Counted from the first letter of the stretch, positions 45,901 through 55,457 are shown. The stretch: 64,000 nucleotides of DNA from Castellaniella hirudinis_A (GCF_047468865.1 NZ_JBLGTV010000017.1:3839-67838); one strand, 5' to 3'. Numbers and translations are program-made. Notes: generated by a model not told the origin, from the sequence alone.

Positions 45901-46176
45901 TTTCGGCCTATTTTGATGACGACGCTGTGCGCCTTGTTTGCCGGGCTGCCCCTGATGCTGGGATCGGGCGCGGGATCCGAGCTGCGCCAGCCCCTGGGCT
46001 ATACCATGGTGGGGGGCTTGATCGTGTCGCAGGTGCTGACGCTGTATACCACCCCGGTGGTGTATTTGTACCTGGATCGGATGCACCACGCGTATGTGCG
46101 GGGCCGGGCGTTGAAGCAGGCACGCCGGCTGCGGGTGCGGCGTCGGCGCAAACCCCTGCCCGGGTCGGCGGACTGA
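43000..46176 (+). CDS. RND efflux transporter (MdtB/MuxB-like)
   Basis: Inner-membrane proton-driven multidrug exporter, 1058 aa, twelve transmembrane helices. The proton-relay Asp pair is in VGFIVDDAVVML (residues about 411-412). It starts MVNISTPFILRPIGTTLLAV, as in MdtB-type proteins. MdtABC systems normally have a second RND (MdtC) and sometimes an outer-membrane channel; neither is present, as pyrD converges next. It must use an outer-membrane protein encoded elsewhere. Confidence 0.92.
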   Translation: MVNISTPFILRPIGTTLLAVAIFLLGLALFPLLPVAPLPQVDFPTIQVTAKLPGGNPETMATSVAQPLEREFSTIPGLVQMSSENALGSSRITLQFDLDRNIDGAALDVQTAIVAATRQLPASMPSPPTFRKVNPADFSILILSVQSDVLPITVVNDYADNILAQQLSRVEGVGQVNIFGQQKPAIRIQVDPRKIAALGLDLESIRGVIATTTVSQPKGTVDGARQSFTVYTNDQLDSVAQWNDAIIAWRQGAPVRVRDIGQAVPGPEDAKQAAWAFAGQGAGPGDAVLDGRSLVVGVTKQPGANVIDTVARIRAALPALMASMPASIQVSTLIDRTQNIKASVHEVEFTLLLSIALVILVIFLFLRNTAGTLIASVTVPLALMGTFALMYLAGYSLDNLSLMALTISVGFIVDDAVVMLENIWRHIEEGMRPMEAALRGAREIGFTIVSISVSLVAVFIPLLLMGGIVGRLFREFAVTVVMTILISVLVTLTLTPMLCSRYLRDLQHAPRGRLSQRFERGFEALLGAYRRSLDVVLTHHLATLCVFLATLAASVALLVAIPKGFFPQQDTGAIFGLAESAQDSSFEAMNGRMMALADVLRQDPDVMAFGMTSNAPTFNTGRFFISLVPRSQGRKASADAVIRRLNPKLAQVPGVRLFLQAGQDINVGGRLSRTQYQYTLTSASLDELNTWAPRLLERFADLAPLTDLATDQQNRANTAVVTIDRARAAMFGISPALIDSTIYNALGQRQVAQFYTQINSYNMVLEITPEWQRDPDVFSHLYITSPLTGQQVPLDSLVRVDTSGTGYLSINHQGQFPAVTISFNLREGYSLGQAVDAIQRAQADMGVPISVQGAFQGTAQAFQESLASQPYLILAALVAVYIVLGLLYESYIHPLTILSTLPAAGVGALLILMVSGMDFSVIALIGILLLIGIVKKNGILLIDFAIVAEREQGLSPREAIYQACLLRFRPILMTTLCALFAGLPLMLGSGAGSELRQPLGYTMVGGLIVSQVLTLYTTPVVYLYLDRMHHAYVRGRALKQARRLRVRRRRKPLPGSAD

Positions 46177-46269
46177 CCGGCCCCGAGGGCGGGACAGCCG
46201 CCTGATTGGATTGCTCAATCGTTCAATGGGGTGAGCCGATCCGTCTGCGCGCCGGGTGTGCCCGATCCG

Positions 46270-47325
<1,056 letters not shown>

Positions 47326-47449
47326 AGGCGGTCGTGGTCAAAAACGGAGTCGGCGGGTGGGGCCGCCGCCGGCGAGTGGCGCGGCGGCCGGCTGCGCGGC
47401 GGGGCGAGTCCGGGCGTCGAAAAAAGGGGCGAATGAATCAAACACGACA

Positions 47450-48202
47450 CTAGCGTTGCGGTTGGGCGGGCGGGGTCGGGCCGGCGTCCATCCAAGTGCC
47501 GTTTTTTAATATCTGGTGGGGCTGGAACCTGGATTTATAAGCCATTTTACGGCTTTCGGCGATCCAGTAGCCCAAATACAGCCAAGGCAGCCCCAAGCGG
47601 CGGCAGTAGTCCAGCTGCCACAGAATCCCGTAAGTGCCCAGGCTGCCTTGCCAGTCGGGGTCGTAGAAGGTATACACCGCCGAGATGCCATGGTCGATGC
47701 GATCCATGATGGCCACCATGCGCAAGACACCGTCCGGGTCGTGGAATTCGGCCATTTCGGTGCGCACCCGGCTGGTCAGCAGGAACTGGGTGTATTGGGC
47801 CTGGTCGTCCTGATCCATCCCAGCCCCTGGGTGGCGTTGCTGCTGGTAGCGCTGGTACAGCTGGAAATGCTGGGCGTCCCAGTGCAGGATGTTGATCTTG
47901 ACCGACAGGGTGGCCTGCATGCGTTGCCACAGTTTGCGCTGGGTGCGATCCCGCCGGAAGCGCTGGGTGTCGACCCGCAGGGGGATGCAGGCTTGGCAGT
48001 CGCCGCAGGCAGGCCGGTAGGTGAACAGGCCGCTGCGCCGGAAGCCCTGCTCGATCAGGCGGGAATAGGCCGCGTCGTCGACCAGATAGGCTGGGGTTGC
48101 GACTTCGGAGCGCGCCATCCGGCCCGGCAGGTAGCTGCAGGGGTAGGCCGCGGTGGTGTAGAACTGCAGACGTTGGAATACGGATTCGCTGGGTTTGCTC
48201 AT
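47450..48202 (-). CDS. bpt: Aspartate/glutamate leucyltransferase Bpt
   Basis: N-end-rule aminoacyl-tRNA-protein transferase, 250 aa, adding Leu to proteins starting with Asp or Glu for ClpS/ClpAP degradation. The N-terminal Cys cluster (YPCSYLPGRMARSEV, ACGDCQACIPLRV) and the C-terminal LPWLYLGYWIAESRKMAYKS are typical of Ate1/Bpt. pyrD lies downstream and aat on the far side of an opposite-strand dehydrogenase. Confidence 0.93.
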   Translation of the reverse strand: MSKPSESVFQRLQFYTTAAYPCSYLPGRMARSEVATPAYLVDDAAYSRLIEQGFRRSGLFTYRPACGDCQACIPLRVDTQRFRRDRTQRKLWQRMQATLSVKINILHWDAQHFQLYQRYQQQRHPGAGMDQDDQAQYTQFLLTSRVRTEMAEFHDPDGVLRMVAIMDRIDHGISAVYTFYDPDWQGSLGTYGILWQLDYCRRLGLPWLYLGYWIAESRKMAYKSRFQPHQILKNGTWMDAGPTPPAQPQR

Positions 48203-48298
48203 GTGGTTTATTGTGACACCGCGTGTGGCGGAAAACCAGTGGACGCTTGGTGCTTAGTTGTCGTACAACATGGATTGGATGAAAAATCGGAGCATCGC

Positions 48299-49252
48299 AT
48301 GGAACAAACGGATGGGGCGTTGGCGCAACTGGTCTCCCTGGGGGCGGACTGCGACGCCCGGTTGGCGGCGCGCTGGCCCGTCATCCCGGTCTATCGGGAC
48401 GGCGGGGCCGATGGCCGGTGGCTGCAACAGGCCGCCGATATCCGCCTGGTGGTCACCTCCGCCCGGGTGGGCCTGAGCCCCCGGGCCGTGGCGCGGTTGC
48501 CGCGCCTGCAGGCGATATGCAGCTGGGGGGTGGGTTGCGATGCCTTGCCGCTGGATGCCGCGCGGGCGCGGGGGATTGCCGTCAGCAACACCCCGGATGT
48601 GCTCAGTGAATGTGTGGCGGACATGGCCTGGGGGCTGCTGCTGGCGGCGGCCCGGCAGATTCCGGCGGGCGATCGCTATGTCCGCGCCGGGCAGTGGGCG
48701 ACGCAGGGCAAGTTTCCCCTGACGACCCAGGTTTGGGGCAAGCGTCTGGGGGTGCTGGGCCTGGGCCGCATCGGCCAGGCGATTGCCCGGCGGGCCCAGG
48801 GGTTCGGCCTGTCGCTGCGCTATCACAATCGGCGCCCGGTGGCGGGGGTGGATCCCGCCTGGGGCTATGCGGATGCGTTGGTGGATTTGGCGCAATGGGC
48901 CGATTTTCTGGTCGTGGCCTGCCCGGGGGGCGCCGGGACGCGTCATCTGGTGGATGCCGATGTTCTGCGGGCCTTGGGCCCTCAAGGGGTTCTGGTGAAT
49001 ATCGCCCGGGGGTCTGTGGTCGATGAAGCCGCGCTGGTCGCCTTGCTGCAATCTGGCGCGCTGGGAGGCGCGGGCCTGGATGTCTTCGAACACGAGCCCG
49101 AGGTGCCCGCCGCGCTGGCCGGGATCGACCGGGTGGTGCTGATGCCGCACGCCGCCAGCGGCACGCGTGAAACAGTGGACAAAATGTCCCGGCTGGTGGT
49201 GGATAATCTGGTGGCCTGGCAGGAAACCGGGCGGCTCTTGACGCCCGTGTGA
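48299..49252 (+). CDS. D-isomer-specific 2-hydroxyacid dehydrogenase
   Basis: 317-aa NAD(P)-dependent dehydrogenase, probably acting on glyoxylate/hydroxypyruvate-like acids. The Rossmann motif is LGLGRIGQAIARRAQ; the catalytic Arg is in NIARGSVVDEAAL, Glu in EHEPEVP and His in MPHAASGT. GGAG six bases upstream sets the ATG at 48299. It is transcribed against both neighbours and interrupts the usual aat-bpt pair, suggesting later insertion. Confidence 0.9.
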   Translation: MEQTDGALAQLVSLGADCDARLAARWPVIPVYRDGGADGRWLQQAADIRLVVTSARVGLSPRAVARLPRLQAICSWGVGCDALPLDAARARGIAVSNTPDVLSECVADMAWGLLLAAARQIPAGDRYVRAGQWATQGKFPLTTQVWGKRLGVLGLGRIGQAIARRAQGFGLSLRYHNRRPVAGVDPAWGYADALVDLAQWADFLVVACPGGAGTRHLVDADVLRALGPQGVLVNIARGSVVDEAALVALLQSGALGGAGLDVFEHEPEVPAALAGIDRVVLMPHAASGTRETVDKMSRLVVDNLVAWQETGRLLTPV

Positions 49253-49292
49253 TCGCCGCAGGCCGGCCCGGCGGGTGGCGATCACACGGGCG
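49242..49292. terminator. 16-bp perfect inverted repeat across two convergent stop codons
   Basis: CGCCCGTGTGATCGCC (49242-49257) is exactly reverse-complemented at 49277-49292 around a 19-base loop. It spans the dehydrogenase stop (49250-49252) and the aat stop (49282-49284); both genes therefore end Pro-Val-stop from the same DNA words. No T tract is present, so a terminator role is inferred from position. Confidence 0.6.
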
Positions 49293-50085
49293 GGTCGATG
49301 GCCTGGCACTGTCCGTCGAGGCCCAGACGCCCCGCCCCCCAGGGCGGAGCGGGCGCGTCGCGCCCGGCGGCCAGCAGGGCCAGGAAACGCGCCCGGGGGA
49401 TGGGTCTGGCCCCCAGGCTGGCCAAGTGGGGGGTTTCCTGCTGGCAGTCGATCCAGGGCACGCCGTGCGCCTGCAGGTAGCGCACCAGGAACGCCAGGGC
49501 GACCTTGCTGGTGTCGGCAGCCAGGCTGAACATGGATTCGCCGAAAAAACACTGCCCCAGGCTGACGCCGTACAAGCCGCCCGCCAGCCGCCCGTCGATC
49601 CAGGTCTCCACGCTGTGCACGCGCCCCTGCCGGTGCCAGGCGGTGTAGGCTGCCGCAATGTCGGGCGTGATCCAGGTGGCGTCCCGCCCTTCGGCGGGGC
49701 CGGGGGCTTGCCAGGCCTGGCCGGTGCGGGCCGCCCCGACCGGCAGCCGGGGTGTCCCCCGGCGGGCGCAGTGGGCGATGACCTGGGGGAAAGCCTGGTT
49801 GAGGGTAACGCTGTGGCGGAATTGCCGCATGCGCTTGGCCAGTGACCGGCTGATGTGAAAGTCGTTGCACTGCAGCACCATCCGGGGATCCGGGCTCCAC
49901 CACAGGACGGGCTCGCCGGGGCTGTACCAGGGAAAGGCCCCCTTGCCGTAGGCTTCTCGCAGGCGCCTGGGGGATAAGTCCAGGCCGGCGGCCAGCAGGC
50001 CGCCCGGCAGGGCCTGGCTGGCGTCGGGCAGTGCGCTGTCCGGGTCGAGCCAGGGGATCGTCAGGGCGGGCTGGTCGGTCGGCAT
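49282..50085 (-). CDS. aat: Leucyl/phenylalanyl-tRNA-protein transferase Aat
   Basis: N-end-rule enzyme adding Leu/Phe to proteins with N-terminal Arg or Lys; 267 aa. The core GLYGVSLGQCFFGESMFS and the N-terminal GGLLAAGLDLSPRRLREAY with AFPWYSPGEP are family marks. A C-terminal extension of about 25 residues after the core is poorly conserved. Preceded 18 bp upstream by the NUDIX gene. Confidence 0.95.
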   Translation of the reverse strand: MPTDQPALTIPWLDPDSALPDASQALPGGLLAAGLDLSPRRLREAYGKGAFPWYSPGEPVLWWSPDPRMVLQCNDFHISRSLAKRMRQFRHSVTLNQAFPQVIAHCARRGTPRLPVGAARTGQAWQAPGPAEGRDATWITPDIAAAYTAWHRQGRVHSVETWIDGRLAGGLYGVSLGQCFFGESMFSLAADTSKVALAFLVRYLQAHGVPWIDCQQETPHLASLGARPIPRARFLALLAAGRDAPAPPWGAGRLGLDGQCQAIDPPV

Positions 50086-50103
50086 GGGCGTTCGCCTGCC
50101 GGC

Positions 50104-50691
50104 TCAGTCCGGGAACCGGATGTCGATGGCGTAGTGCCGGGTGGTGAACAGGCCCTGTTGGCAATCTTTTACATAATGTTGCAATGTGGTGCTGACGGTG
50201 CGGAATGCCAGCTCGTTCCAGGGGATGCGGTCGAGGTCGAAAAACCGCGCCTCCAGGGTTTCGGGGCCCGGGTCGAGCTCCGGCCCCAGCACCTGGGCCA
50301 GGTAATACAAGTGCACCTGGTTGACCGAAGGCACATCGACCACCGTATACAGGGACTGCACCTGGATGCGGGCGCCGGATTCTTCCTGGTTTTCGCGCAG
50401 GGCGCCTTGTTCGGTGGTTTCGCCGAGTTCCATGAACCCGGCTGGCAAGGTCCACTTGCCGTAGCGGGGCTCGATGGCGCGGCGGCACAGCAGAACCTGG
50501 TTGCCCAGGATGGGCACCACCCCCACCACGTTGCGTGGGTTCTGGTAATGCACCGCCCCGCAATGCGTGCAGAGGTCGCGGATGCGGTTGTCGTCCGGGG
50601 GGGTCTCGCGTGTGAGCGGATGGCCGCACTGCGAACAGAACTGTTGGCTGCGGGGCGCCGGGTGGTAGAAATTGGGGGCGGGCTGGTTCAT
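50104..50691 (-). CDS. NUDIX hydrolase with N-terminal zinc ribbon
   Basis: 195-aa hydrolase of nucleoside-diphosphate-linked substrates, NudC-related by its zinc ribbon (FCSQCGHPL and LCTHCGAVHYQNPR, residues about 18-52). The Nudix box runs from GFMELGETTEQGALREN to QEESG, matching GX5EX7REUXEEXG. The substrate is not predictable. It is probably co-transcribed with aat. Confidence 0.9.
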   Translation of the reverse strand: MNQPAPNFYHPAPRSQQFCSQCGHPLTRETPPDDNRIRDLCTHCGAVHYQNPRNVVGVVPILGNQVLLCRRAIEPRYGKWTLPAGFMELGETTEQGALRENQEESGARIQVQSLYTVVDVPSVNQVHLYYLAQVLGPELDPGPETLEARFFDLDRIPWNELAFRTVSTTLQHYVKDCQQGLFTTRHYAIDIRFPD

Positions 50692-50758
50692 CCTGCGATT
50701 TTAAAGCACTGGTGTGCCAAATGGGGCCGGGCCGGACGCTATCGGACGGTGGCGCGCA

Positions 50759-51388
50759 TCAGGCCGGGGCGTCGGGCCGGGGATGGCGGACGAAGCCCAG
50801 CGCGCGATCGGGCGTCGTGCCGTCCAGCCAGGCCAGGGGGACGGCCGGATCCGGCCCGAAGCGGACGGTGACGGTGGACCGCCGGGCGGGTTGTGCGTCT
50901 AGGTAATCGGCCAGTGGCTGGCCGTCCGCCAGGCGCAGGTGCTCGATGACCTGGGCCAGGTCACGATCCCGGATCAGGCCGGCCCCCTGGGGGGATTGGA
51001 CATACAGCAGCCCGTCGGGACTGATCCACCAGTGCGTGGGCGAAGCGTAGGCCAAGCCGTTATGGGTGGCCAGCTGCGGCCGACCATCGAGCCCGGGCCG
51101 GGTATGCAGAACCCAGGGCGCGCCGTCCAGGCCCACGAATACCCGTTGCGGGCCGTTCTGGAAAAACCACCGGCCGTGGGCGTCGGCAAGGTAGTTGCGC
51201 CCGATGAAGCTGGTGATTTGCGCGTTGGTGATGGGTTCGCCGGGCTCGGTGCCGGGGACGCCCCAGCCCTGGCCGCGCGGGTGCAACAGCCATTGGCCGC
51301 GGCGCGACAGCGACAGCCAGCCATAGGCCGCCGGCACTTGAGGCCAGCGACTCATGGCGGCCCGGACTAAAGCGTCTACCTGGGGCAT
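50759..51388 (-). CDS. Conserved betaproteobacterial protein of unknown function
   Basis: 209 aa, cytoplasmic, no signal peptide or membrane helix. A recognisable block is YGWLSLSRRGQWLL, followed by FIGRNYLADAHGRWFFQNG and QRVFVGLDGAPWVLHTRP, Trp-rich and alternating polar/hydrophobic as in beta-sheet proteins. I recall similar proteins in Bordetella-type genomes annotated as a DUF2946-like family but cannot confirm the number. An alternative start is the Met 11 codons in (MSRWPQVP). Confidence 0.65.
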   Translation of the reverse strand: MPQVDALVRAAMSRWPQVPAAYGWLSLSRRGQWLLHPRGQGWGVPGTEPGEPITNAQITSFIGRNYLADAHGRWFFQNGPQRVFVGLDGAPWVLHTRPGLDGRPQLATHNGLAYASPTHWWISPDGLLYVQSPQGAGLIRDRDLAQVIEHLRLADGQPLADYLDAQPARRSTVTVRFGPDPAVPLAWLDGTTPDRALGFVRHPRPDAPA

Positions 51389-51427
51389 CGGGTACAGGCG
51401 GGATGGGAAGGACAGGGAAACCGCATG

Positions 51428-51655
51428 TTATTTCCAGTAGTGGTTGGCGGCGGCGACGGTCTGGAAGTTGAGGGCCACCACTTGGGACGAGGCGATCAGG
51501 GCGTTGGCGTCTTCGCCATAGACTGGCCGCAGCTTGTCGCGAACCTCGGCCGAGGGCTGGGTGTATTTGACGCCCATGCGCGACAGTTTGATGGCCAGTT
51601 CGTAGCCTTCCTGGGGGGTGGCGGTAATCAGGGTGGTCAGCCAGGTGTCTGCCAT
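51428..51655 (-). CDS. Hexameric tyrosine-coordinated heme protein (HTHP family)
   Basis: 75-aa protein matching the small HTHP family first described from Silicibacter/Ruegeria, whose six subunits each bind heme through a Tyr and which has weak peroxidase/catalase activity. The N-terminus WLTTLITATPQEGYELAIKL, then TQPSAEVRDKL and VYGEDANALIASS, fit. Tyr46 in RPVYGEDAN is the expected heme ligand, with Arg residues nearby (Arg39, Arg43). AGGAGG precedes the ATG. It stands alone between a gene of unknown function and the divergent M20 peptidase. Confidence 0.85.
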   Translation of the reverse strand: MADTWLTTLITATPQEGYELAIKLSRMGVKYTQPSAEVRDKLRPVYGEDANALIASSQVVALNFQTVAAANHYWK

Positions 51656-51819
51656 GATGTGATCCTCCTTGAGGGTTGGGGTCGTGCAAGCATGGCATGA
51701 AACAGGGCGTTTTGCACCCGGGGGCCGCAGTCGCGTGGGGATATTCCCAACGTGGGCGGCGTAGAATGGACGCTTGTGTTTTCATCGGGCCGGCCCTGCC
51801 GGCCGCCAAGGATTTCGCC

Positions 51820-53283
51820 ATGGACATGCCTTCATCCACCCCGCCCGTCGGCCTCGACCCTCAACGGCTGCGGGATTTCGTCGACGAACAATGGGACGCC
51901 GAAATTGTCCCCGCGTTGCGGCGCTATATTTCGATTCCCGCCAAGAGCCCGGCCTTCGACCCGGACTGGGCCAAGAACGGCCACATCGACCGCGTGGTGC
52001 GCGATGCCGCCCAGTGGCTGGAAAGCCGTCCGGTCGCCGGGCTGAAGGTCGAGATCCTGCGCCTGCCGGGCCGCACGCCGGTTCTGTACTTCGAGGCCCC
52101 CGCCACGCGCCGGGATGACGGCCAGGCGGTCTTGATGTACGGTCACCTGGACAAGCAGCCCGAGTTTTCCGGCTGGCGGGCCGGCCTGGGGCCGTGGCAG
52201 CCGGTCATGCAGGAGGGCAAGCTGTATGGCCGCGGCGGGGCTGACGATGGCTATGCTGTGTACGCCTCGCTCACCGCCATCGAAGCGCTGGATCGCCAGG
52301 GCGTGCCGCGCCCGCGCTGCGTGGGGCTGATCGAAACCTGCGAAGAATCCGGCAGCTACGACCTGCTGCCTTATATCGACAGCCTGCGCGACCGGCTGGG
52401 GCGGGTGGCCCTGGTAGTATGCCTGGATTCGGGGGCGGGCAATTACGACCAGCTGTGGATGACCAATTCGCTGCGCGGCCTGGTCACGGGGACGCTGGAA
52501 GTCCAGGTGCTGGACGAAGGCGTGCATTCGGGGGATTCCAGCGGGGTGGTGCCCTCCAGTTTTCGGATTTTGCGGCACTTGCTGGATCGCCTGGAAGACA
52601 GCGGCACGGGCCGGGTGCTGCCGGAATCCTTTTATTGCGATATCCCCCTGCCGCGTCAGGCGCAGGCCCGCGAAGCCGCCCGCATCCTGGGTGACGAGGT
52701 CTGGAAACGTTTTCCCTGGGCCTGCGGGGCGGATAACGGCTTTGTCCTGCCCATGACGCGCGACCCTCAGCAGGCCATGCTCAACCGCACCTGGCGGCCC
52801 GCCCTGTCGGTCACCGGGGCCGAGGGCCTGCCGCCCCTGGCCAGCGCGGGCAATGTGCTGCGGCCCCGCTCGGCATTCAAGCTTTCGCTGCGGCTGCCGC
52901 CGCTGGTGGATGCCGTCGCGGCGGCGCAAACGCTCAAGGCCCTGCTGGAACAAGACGCGCCGTACCAGGCCCGCGTGGTGTTTCAGCCGGATCCCGGCGT
53001 GGCCAGCGGCTGGAATGCGCCCGAATCCGCCCCCTGGCTGCAGGCCGCGCTGGACGCGGCGTCGCGGCAGTATTTCGACGCCCCGTGCGGCTACATCGGC
53101 CAGGGGGGCACGATTCCATTGATGAATCTGCTGCTGCAGGGGTTTCCGCAGGCGCAGTTCATGGTGTGCGGCGTGCTGGGGCCGAAATCCAATGCCCACG
53201 GGCCCAACGAATTCCTGCACGTGCCCTATGCCAAGCGCCTGACTGCCGCCGTGGCGCAGTCCGTGGCCGGGATGCCGGCGTGA
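51820..53283 (+). CDS. M20-family metallopeptidase
   Basis: 487-aa zinc peptidase of the dipeptidase/carnosinase-like group. Metal ligands fall in LMYGHLDKQPEF (His, Asp follow), RGGADDGYAVYAS (bridging Asp), ETCEESGSYDL (Glu pair), CLDSGAGN and the C-terminal HGPNEFLHVPYAKR. The dimerisation domain is about residues 220-370. AAGGA seven bases upstream supports ATG 51820; ATG 51826 is possible. Substrate unknown. Confidence 0.9.
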   Translation: MDMPSSTPPVGLDPQRLRDFVDEQWDAEIVPALRRYISIPAKSPAFDPDWAKNGHIDRVVRDAAQWLESRPVAGLKVEILRLPGRTPVLYFEAPATRRDDGQAVLMYGHLDKQPEFSGWRAGLGPWQPVMQEGKLYGRGGADDGYAVYASLTAIEALDRQGVPRPRCVGLIETCEESGSYDLLPYIDSLRDRLGRVALVVCLDSGAGNYDQLWMTNSLRGLVTGTLEVQVLDEGVHSGDSSGVVPSSFRILRHLLDRLEDSGTGRVLPESFYCDIPLPRQAQAREAARILGDEVWKRFPWACGADNGFVLPMTRDPQQAMLNRTWRPALSVTGAEGLPPLASAGNVLRPRSAFKLSLRLPPLVDAVAAAQTLKALLEQDAPYQARVVFQPDPGVASGWNAPESAPWLQAALDAASRQYFDAPCGYIGQGGTIPLMNLLLQGFPQAQFMVCGVLGPKSNAHGPNEFLHVPYAKRLTAAVAQSVAGMPA

Positions 53284-53375
53284 CGTTGCCGGTTTGATGT
53301 CGCCGCGATGCGGCGCCGGCCGCGCCTCGGGCGGGGCCGCGAGGCGCATGGCGGGCCTGCCGGCCCCGGGCCGGA

Positions 53376-54221
53376 TCAGATCATGGGCAGGTAGCCGGGC
53401 TTGGGGCCGCGCGGGAAAGCGCGATCCAGCCGCTGGATGTCGGCCGGATCCAGCGTGATCCGTCCGGCGGCGGCGTTGGCTTGGGTGTGCGCGACCGATG
53501 CTGATTTAGGGATGGTGAACAGGCCGTCTTCGCGGGTCAGGAAAGCCAGGGCGATCTGGCGCGGCGTGGCTTGGCGGGCCTCGGCCACCGCATGCAGAAC
53601 CTGTCCGGCGGCGCTTTGGGCGTCCGGGAAATCATTGTGCCCGAAAGGGCTGTAGGCCACCACGGCCACCCCGTGCGCCTGGCACCAGGGGATCACGGCG
53701 TGTTCGATGGCGCGTTCCCGCAGGTGGTACAGCACCTGGTTGCAGGCCAGTTTTCCGGGGCCCAGGATGTCCCAGGCTTCTTGCAGGTCGTCCACGTCGA
53801 AATTGCTGACCCCGTAGGCGCGGATCTTGCCTGCGGCCTGCAGGGTGTCGAAGGCGCGAAAGGTTTCTTCCAGAGGCACTGCGCCGCGCCAGTGCAGCAG
53901 GTAGGTATCCAGGTGATCCGTGCCCAGGGCTTTCAGCGAGCGTTCGCAGGCGGCGATGGCGCCGCGATACGATGCGTTGGATGGCAGAACCTTGGAGACC
54001 AGGAAAACGTCGTCACGGCGGCCCCGGATGGCTTGGCCCACGAGGGCTTCCGCCGCGCCCGAGCCGTACATTTCGGCGCTGTCGATGTGGTTCATCCCGG
54101 CATCCAGGCCCGCCTGGAAGGCGGCGACGGCCTGGCGGGGATCGGCGTCCTCGATATACCAGCTGCCTTGCCCCAGGACGGCGACCGTGCGGCCCGTCGT
54201 GCCGAAAATACGTGTTTTCAT
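53376..54221 (-). CDS. Aldo/keto reductase
   Basis: 281-aa NADPH-dependent oxidoreductase of the AKR superfamily. Catalytic Asp and Tyr lie in NHIDSAEMYGSG, Lys in LVSKVLPSN and His in YLLHWRGAVP; the cofactor site includes IPKSASVAHTQAN. The start at MKTRIFGTTGRTV has GGGAG upstream. Physiological substrate unknown. Confidence 0.92.
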   Translation of the reverse strand: MKTRIFGTTGRTVAVLGQGSWYIEDADPRQAVAAFQAGLDAGMNHIDSAEMYGSGAAEALVGQAIRGRRDDVFLVSKVLPSNASYRGAIAACERSLKALGTDHLDTYLLHWRGAVPLEETFRAFDTLQAAGKIRAYGVSNFDVDDLQEAWDILGPGKLACNQVLYHLRERAIEHAVIPWCQAHGVAVVAYSPFGHNDFPDAQSAAGQVLHAVAEARQATPRQIALAFLTREDGLFTIPKSASVAHTQANAAAGRITLDPADIQRLDRAFPRGPKPGYLPMI

Positions 54222-54323
54222 CGTGAGACTCCCTGCGGTGAAGATTGGCCGGGCCGCTGGCCAGGCGCCTCGTGCAATATACCGCGGGCGCCCCGGCGCG
54301 GGATGCCTGGAAGGCAATAGACC

Positions 54324-55457
54324 TTATTCGGGCCGCAGCACGATCTGGGTGATTTCCGATGGCCGCCCCAGGCGGATGGCCAAGCCGCTCCAGAGCCCCG
54401 TGCCGTTGCTGACGTACAGCGTCATGGGGCCGACGGTATACAGGCCGGAGACAAAACCGTCATTGGCCATTTGGGTCAGCAGGTGCAGCCCCAGGATTTG
54501 CCCGCCGTGGGTATGGCCCGATAACTGCAAGGCGACGCCGTGCGTGGCGTTTTTCGGGGCGCCGCCGGGCCGATGATCCAGCAGGATGGTGGGCGTGCCG
54601 GCGGGGATGCCCGCCAGGGCGGCGGGCAGGTCGGGCCCGGGCAGCCCGAACGCGGTGGCCTGGCGGTCCGTCACGCCCGCCACCGCCAGGGCCTGGCCGT
54701 CCCGCTGGATCAGCACGTGGCTGTTTTCCAGCATGGTCAGGCCCAAGGCCCGGTAGGCGGGCATCCAGCCGATGTAGTCGGCATAGTATTCGTGGTTGCC
54801 GGGGATGGCCAGCACGCCGTCGCGCGCCCGCAGCCGGGAGAATGGCTGCACGTCCCGGGCGCGTTCTTCCGGGGTGCCGTCGGCCAGGTCGCCGGTGATG
54901 ACGATCAGATCCGGGTTCAACTGGTTGGCGCGTGCCACCACGGCGGCTTGCCAGGATTCCGACAGGAGGCGGCTGGCGTGGGTGTCGGTCAACTGCACGA
55001 TGCGGTAGCCGTCGAAGGCGGCGGGCAGGTTGGGGATTTTGACGGCAATGGTTTTGATGTGGGGCACCTTGACGGCTTGCCAGACGCCGATGGCGGCCAG
55101 CACAAGCGCCAGGCCGCCAATGGCCAGCCCCAGGGCGCGTCCTTGCAGGATGGCCCGCCCGAGCGCGTGGGCGGGCAGCCAGGTCAGCAGGCCCGCGATA
55201 TCCCGCAGCAGCAGCAACAGGGCCAGCAGCAGGACGACCCCGAAGGCCCAGGCCAGGATGATCAATACCCATTGGGGCAGCTCGGGCGAGGCCAGGGTGC
55301 CGAAGAACCGGAGGATGATCTGGTGATATTCGGCCGCCAGCAATAACACCAGGGCCAGGGCCGTCCGGGTGGCCGGACTGGCGGGCAGCGGCCAGACGAA
55401 GCGCCAGGCGATGTACAGCCAGATGGCGCCGGTGATCAGGGGGAGAAAAGTACCCAT
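54324..55457 (-). CDS. Membrane-anchored metallophosphoesterase (YkuE-like)
   Basis: 377 aa: four or so N-terminal membrane helices (residues about 1-125, last near ALGLAIGGLALVLAAIGVW) followed by a calcineurin-like phosphoesterase domain facing the periplasm. Metal motifs are QLTDTHAS, ITGDLADGT, PGNHEYYAD and SGHTHGGQ. The first motif reads DTH instead of the usual DLH/DxH, which still keeps both ligands. Lipid or lipid-linked phosphate substrates are plausible. Confidence 0.9.
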   Translation of the reverse strand: MGTFLPLITGAIWLYIAWRFVWPLPASPATRTALALVLLLAAEYHQIILRFFGTLASPELPQWVLIILAWAFGVVLLLALLLLLRDIAGLLTWLPAHALGRAILQGRALGLAIGGLALVLAAIGVWQAVKVPHIKTIAVKIPNLPAAFDGYRIVQLTDTHASRLLSESWQAAVVARANQLNPDLIVITGDLADGTPEERARDVQPFSRLRARDGVLAIPGNHEYYADYIGWMPAYRALGLTMLENSHVLIQRDGQALAVAGVTDRQATAFGLPGPDLPAALAGIPAGTPTILLDHRPGGAPKNATHGVALQLSGHTHGGQILGLHLLTQMANDGFVSGLYTVGPMTLYVSNGTGLWSGLAIRLGRPSEITQIVLRPE

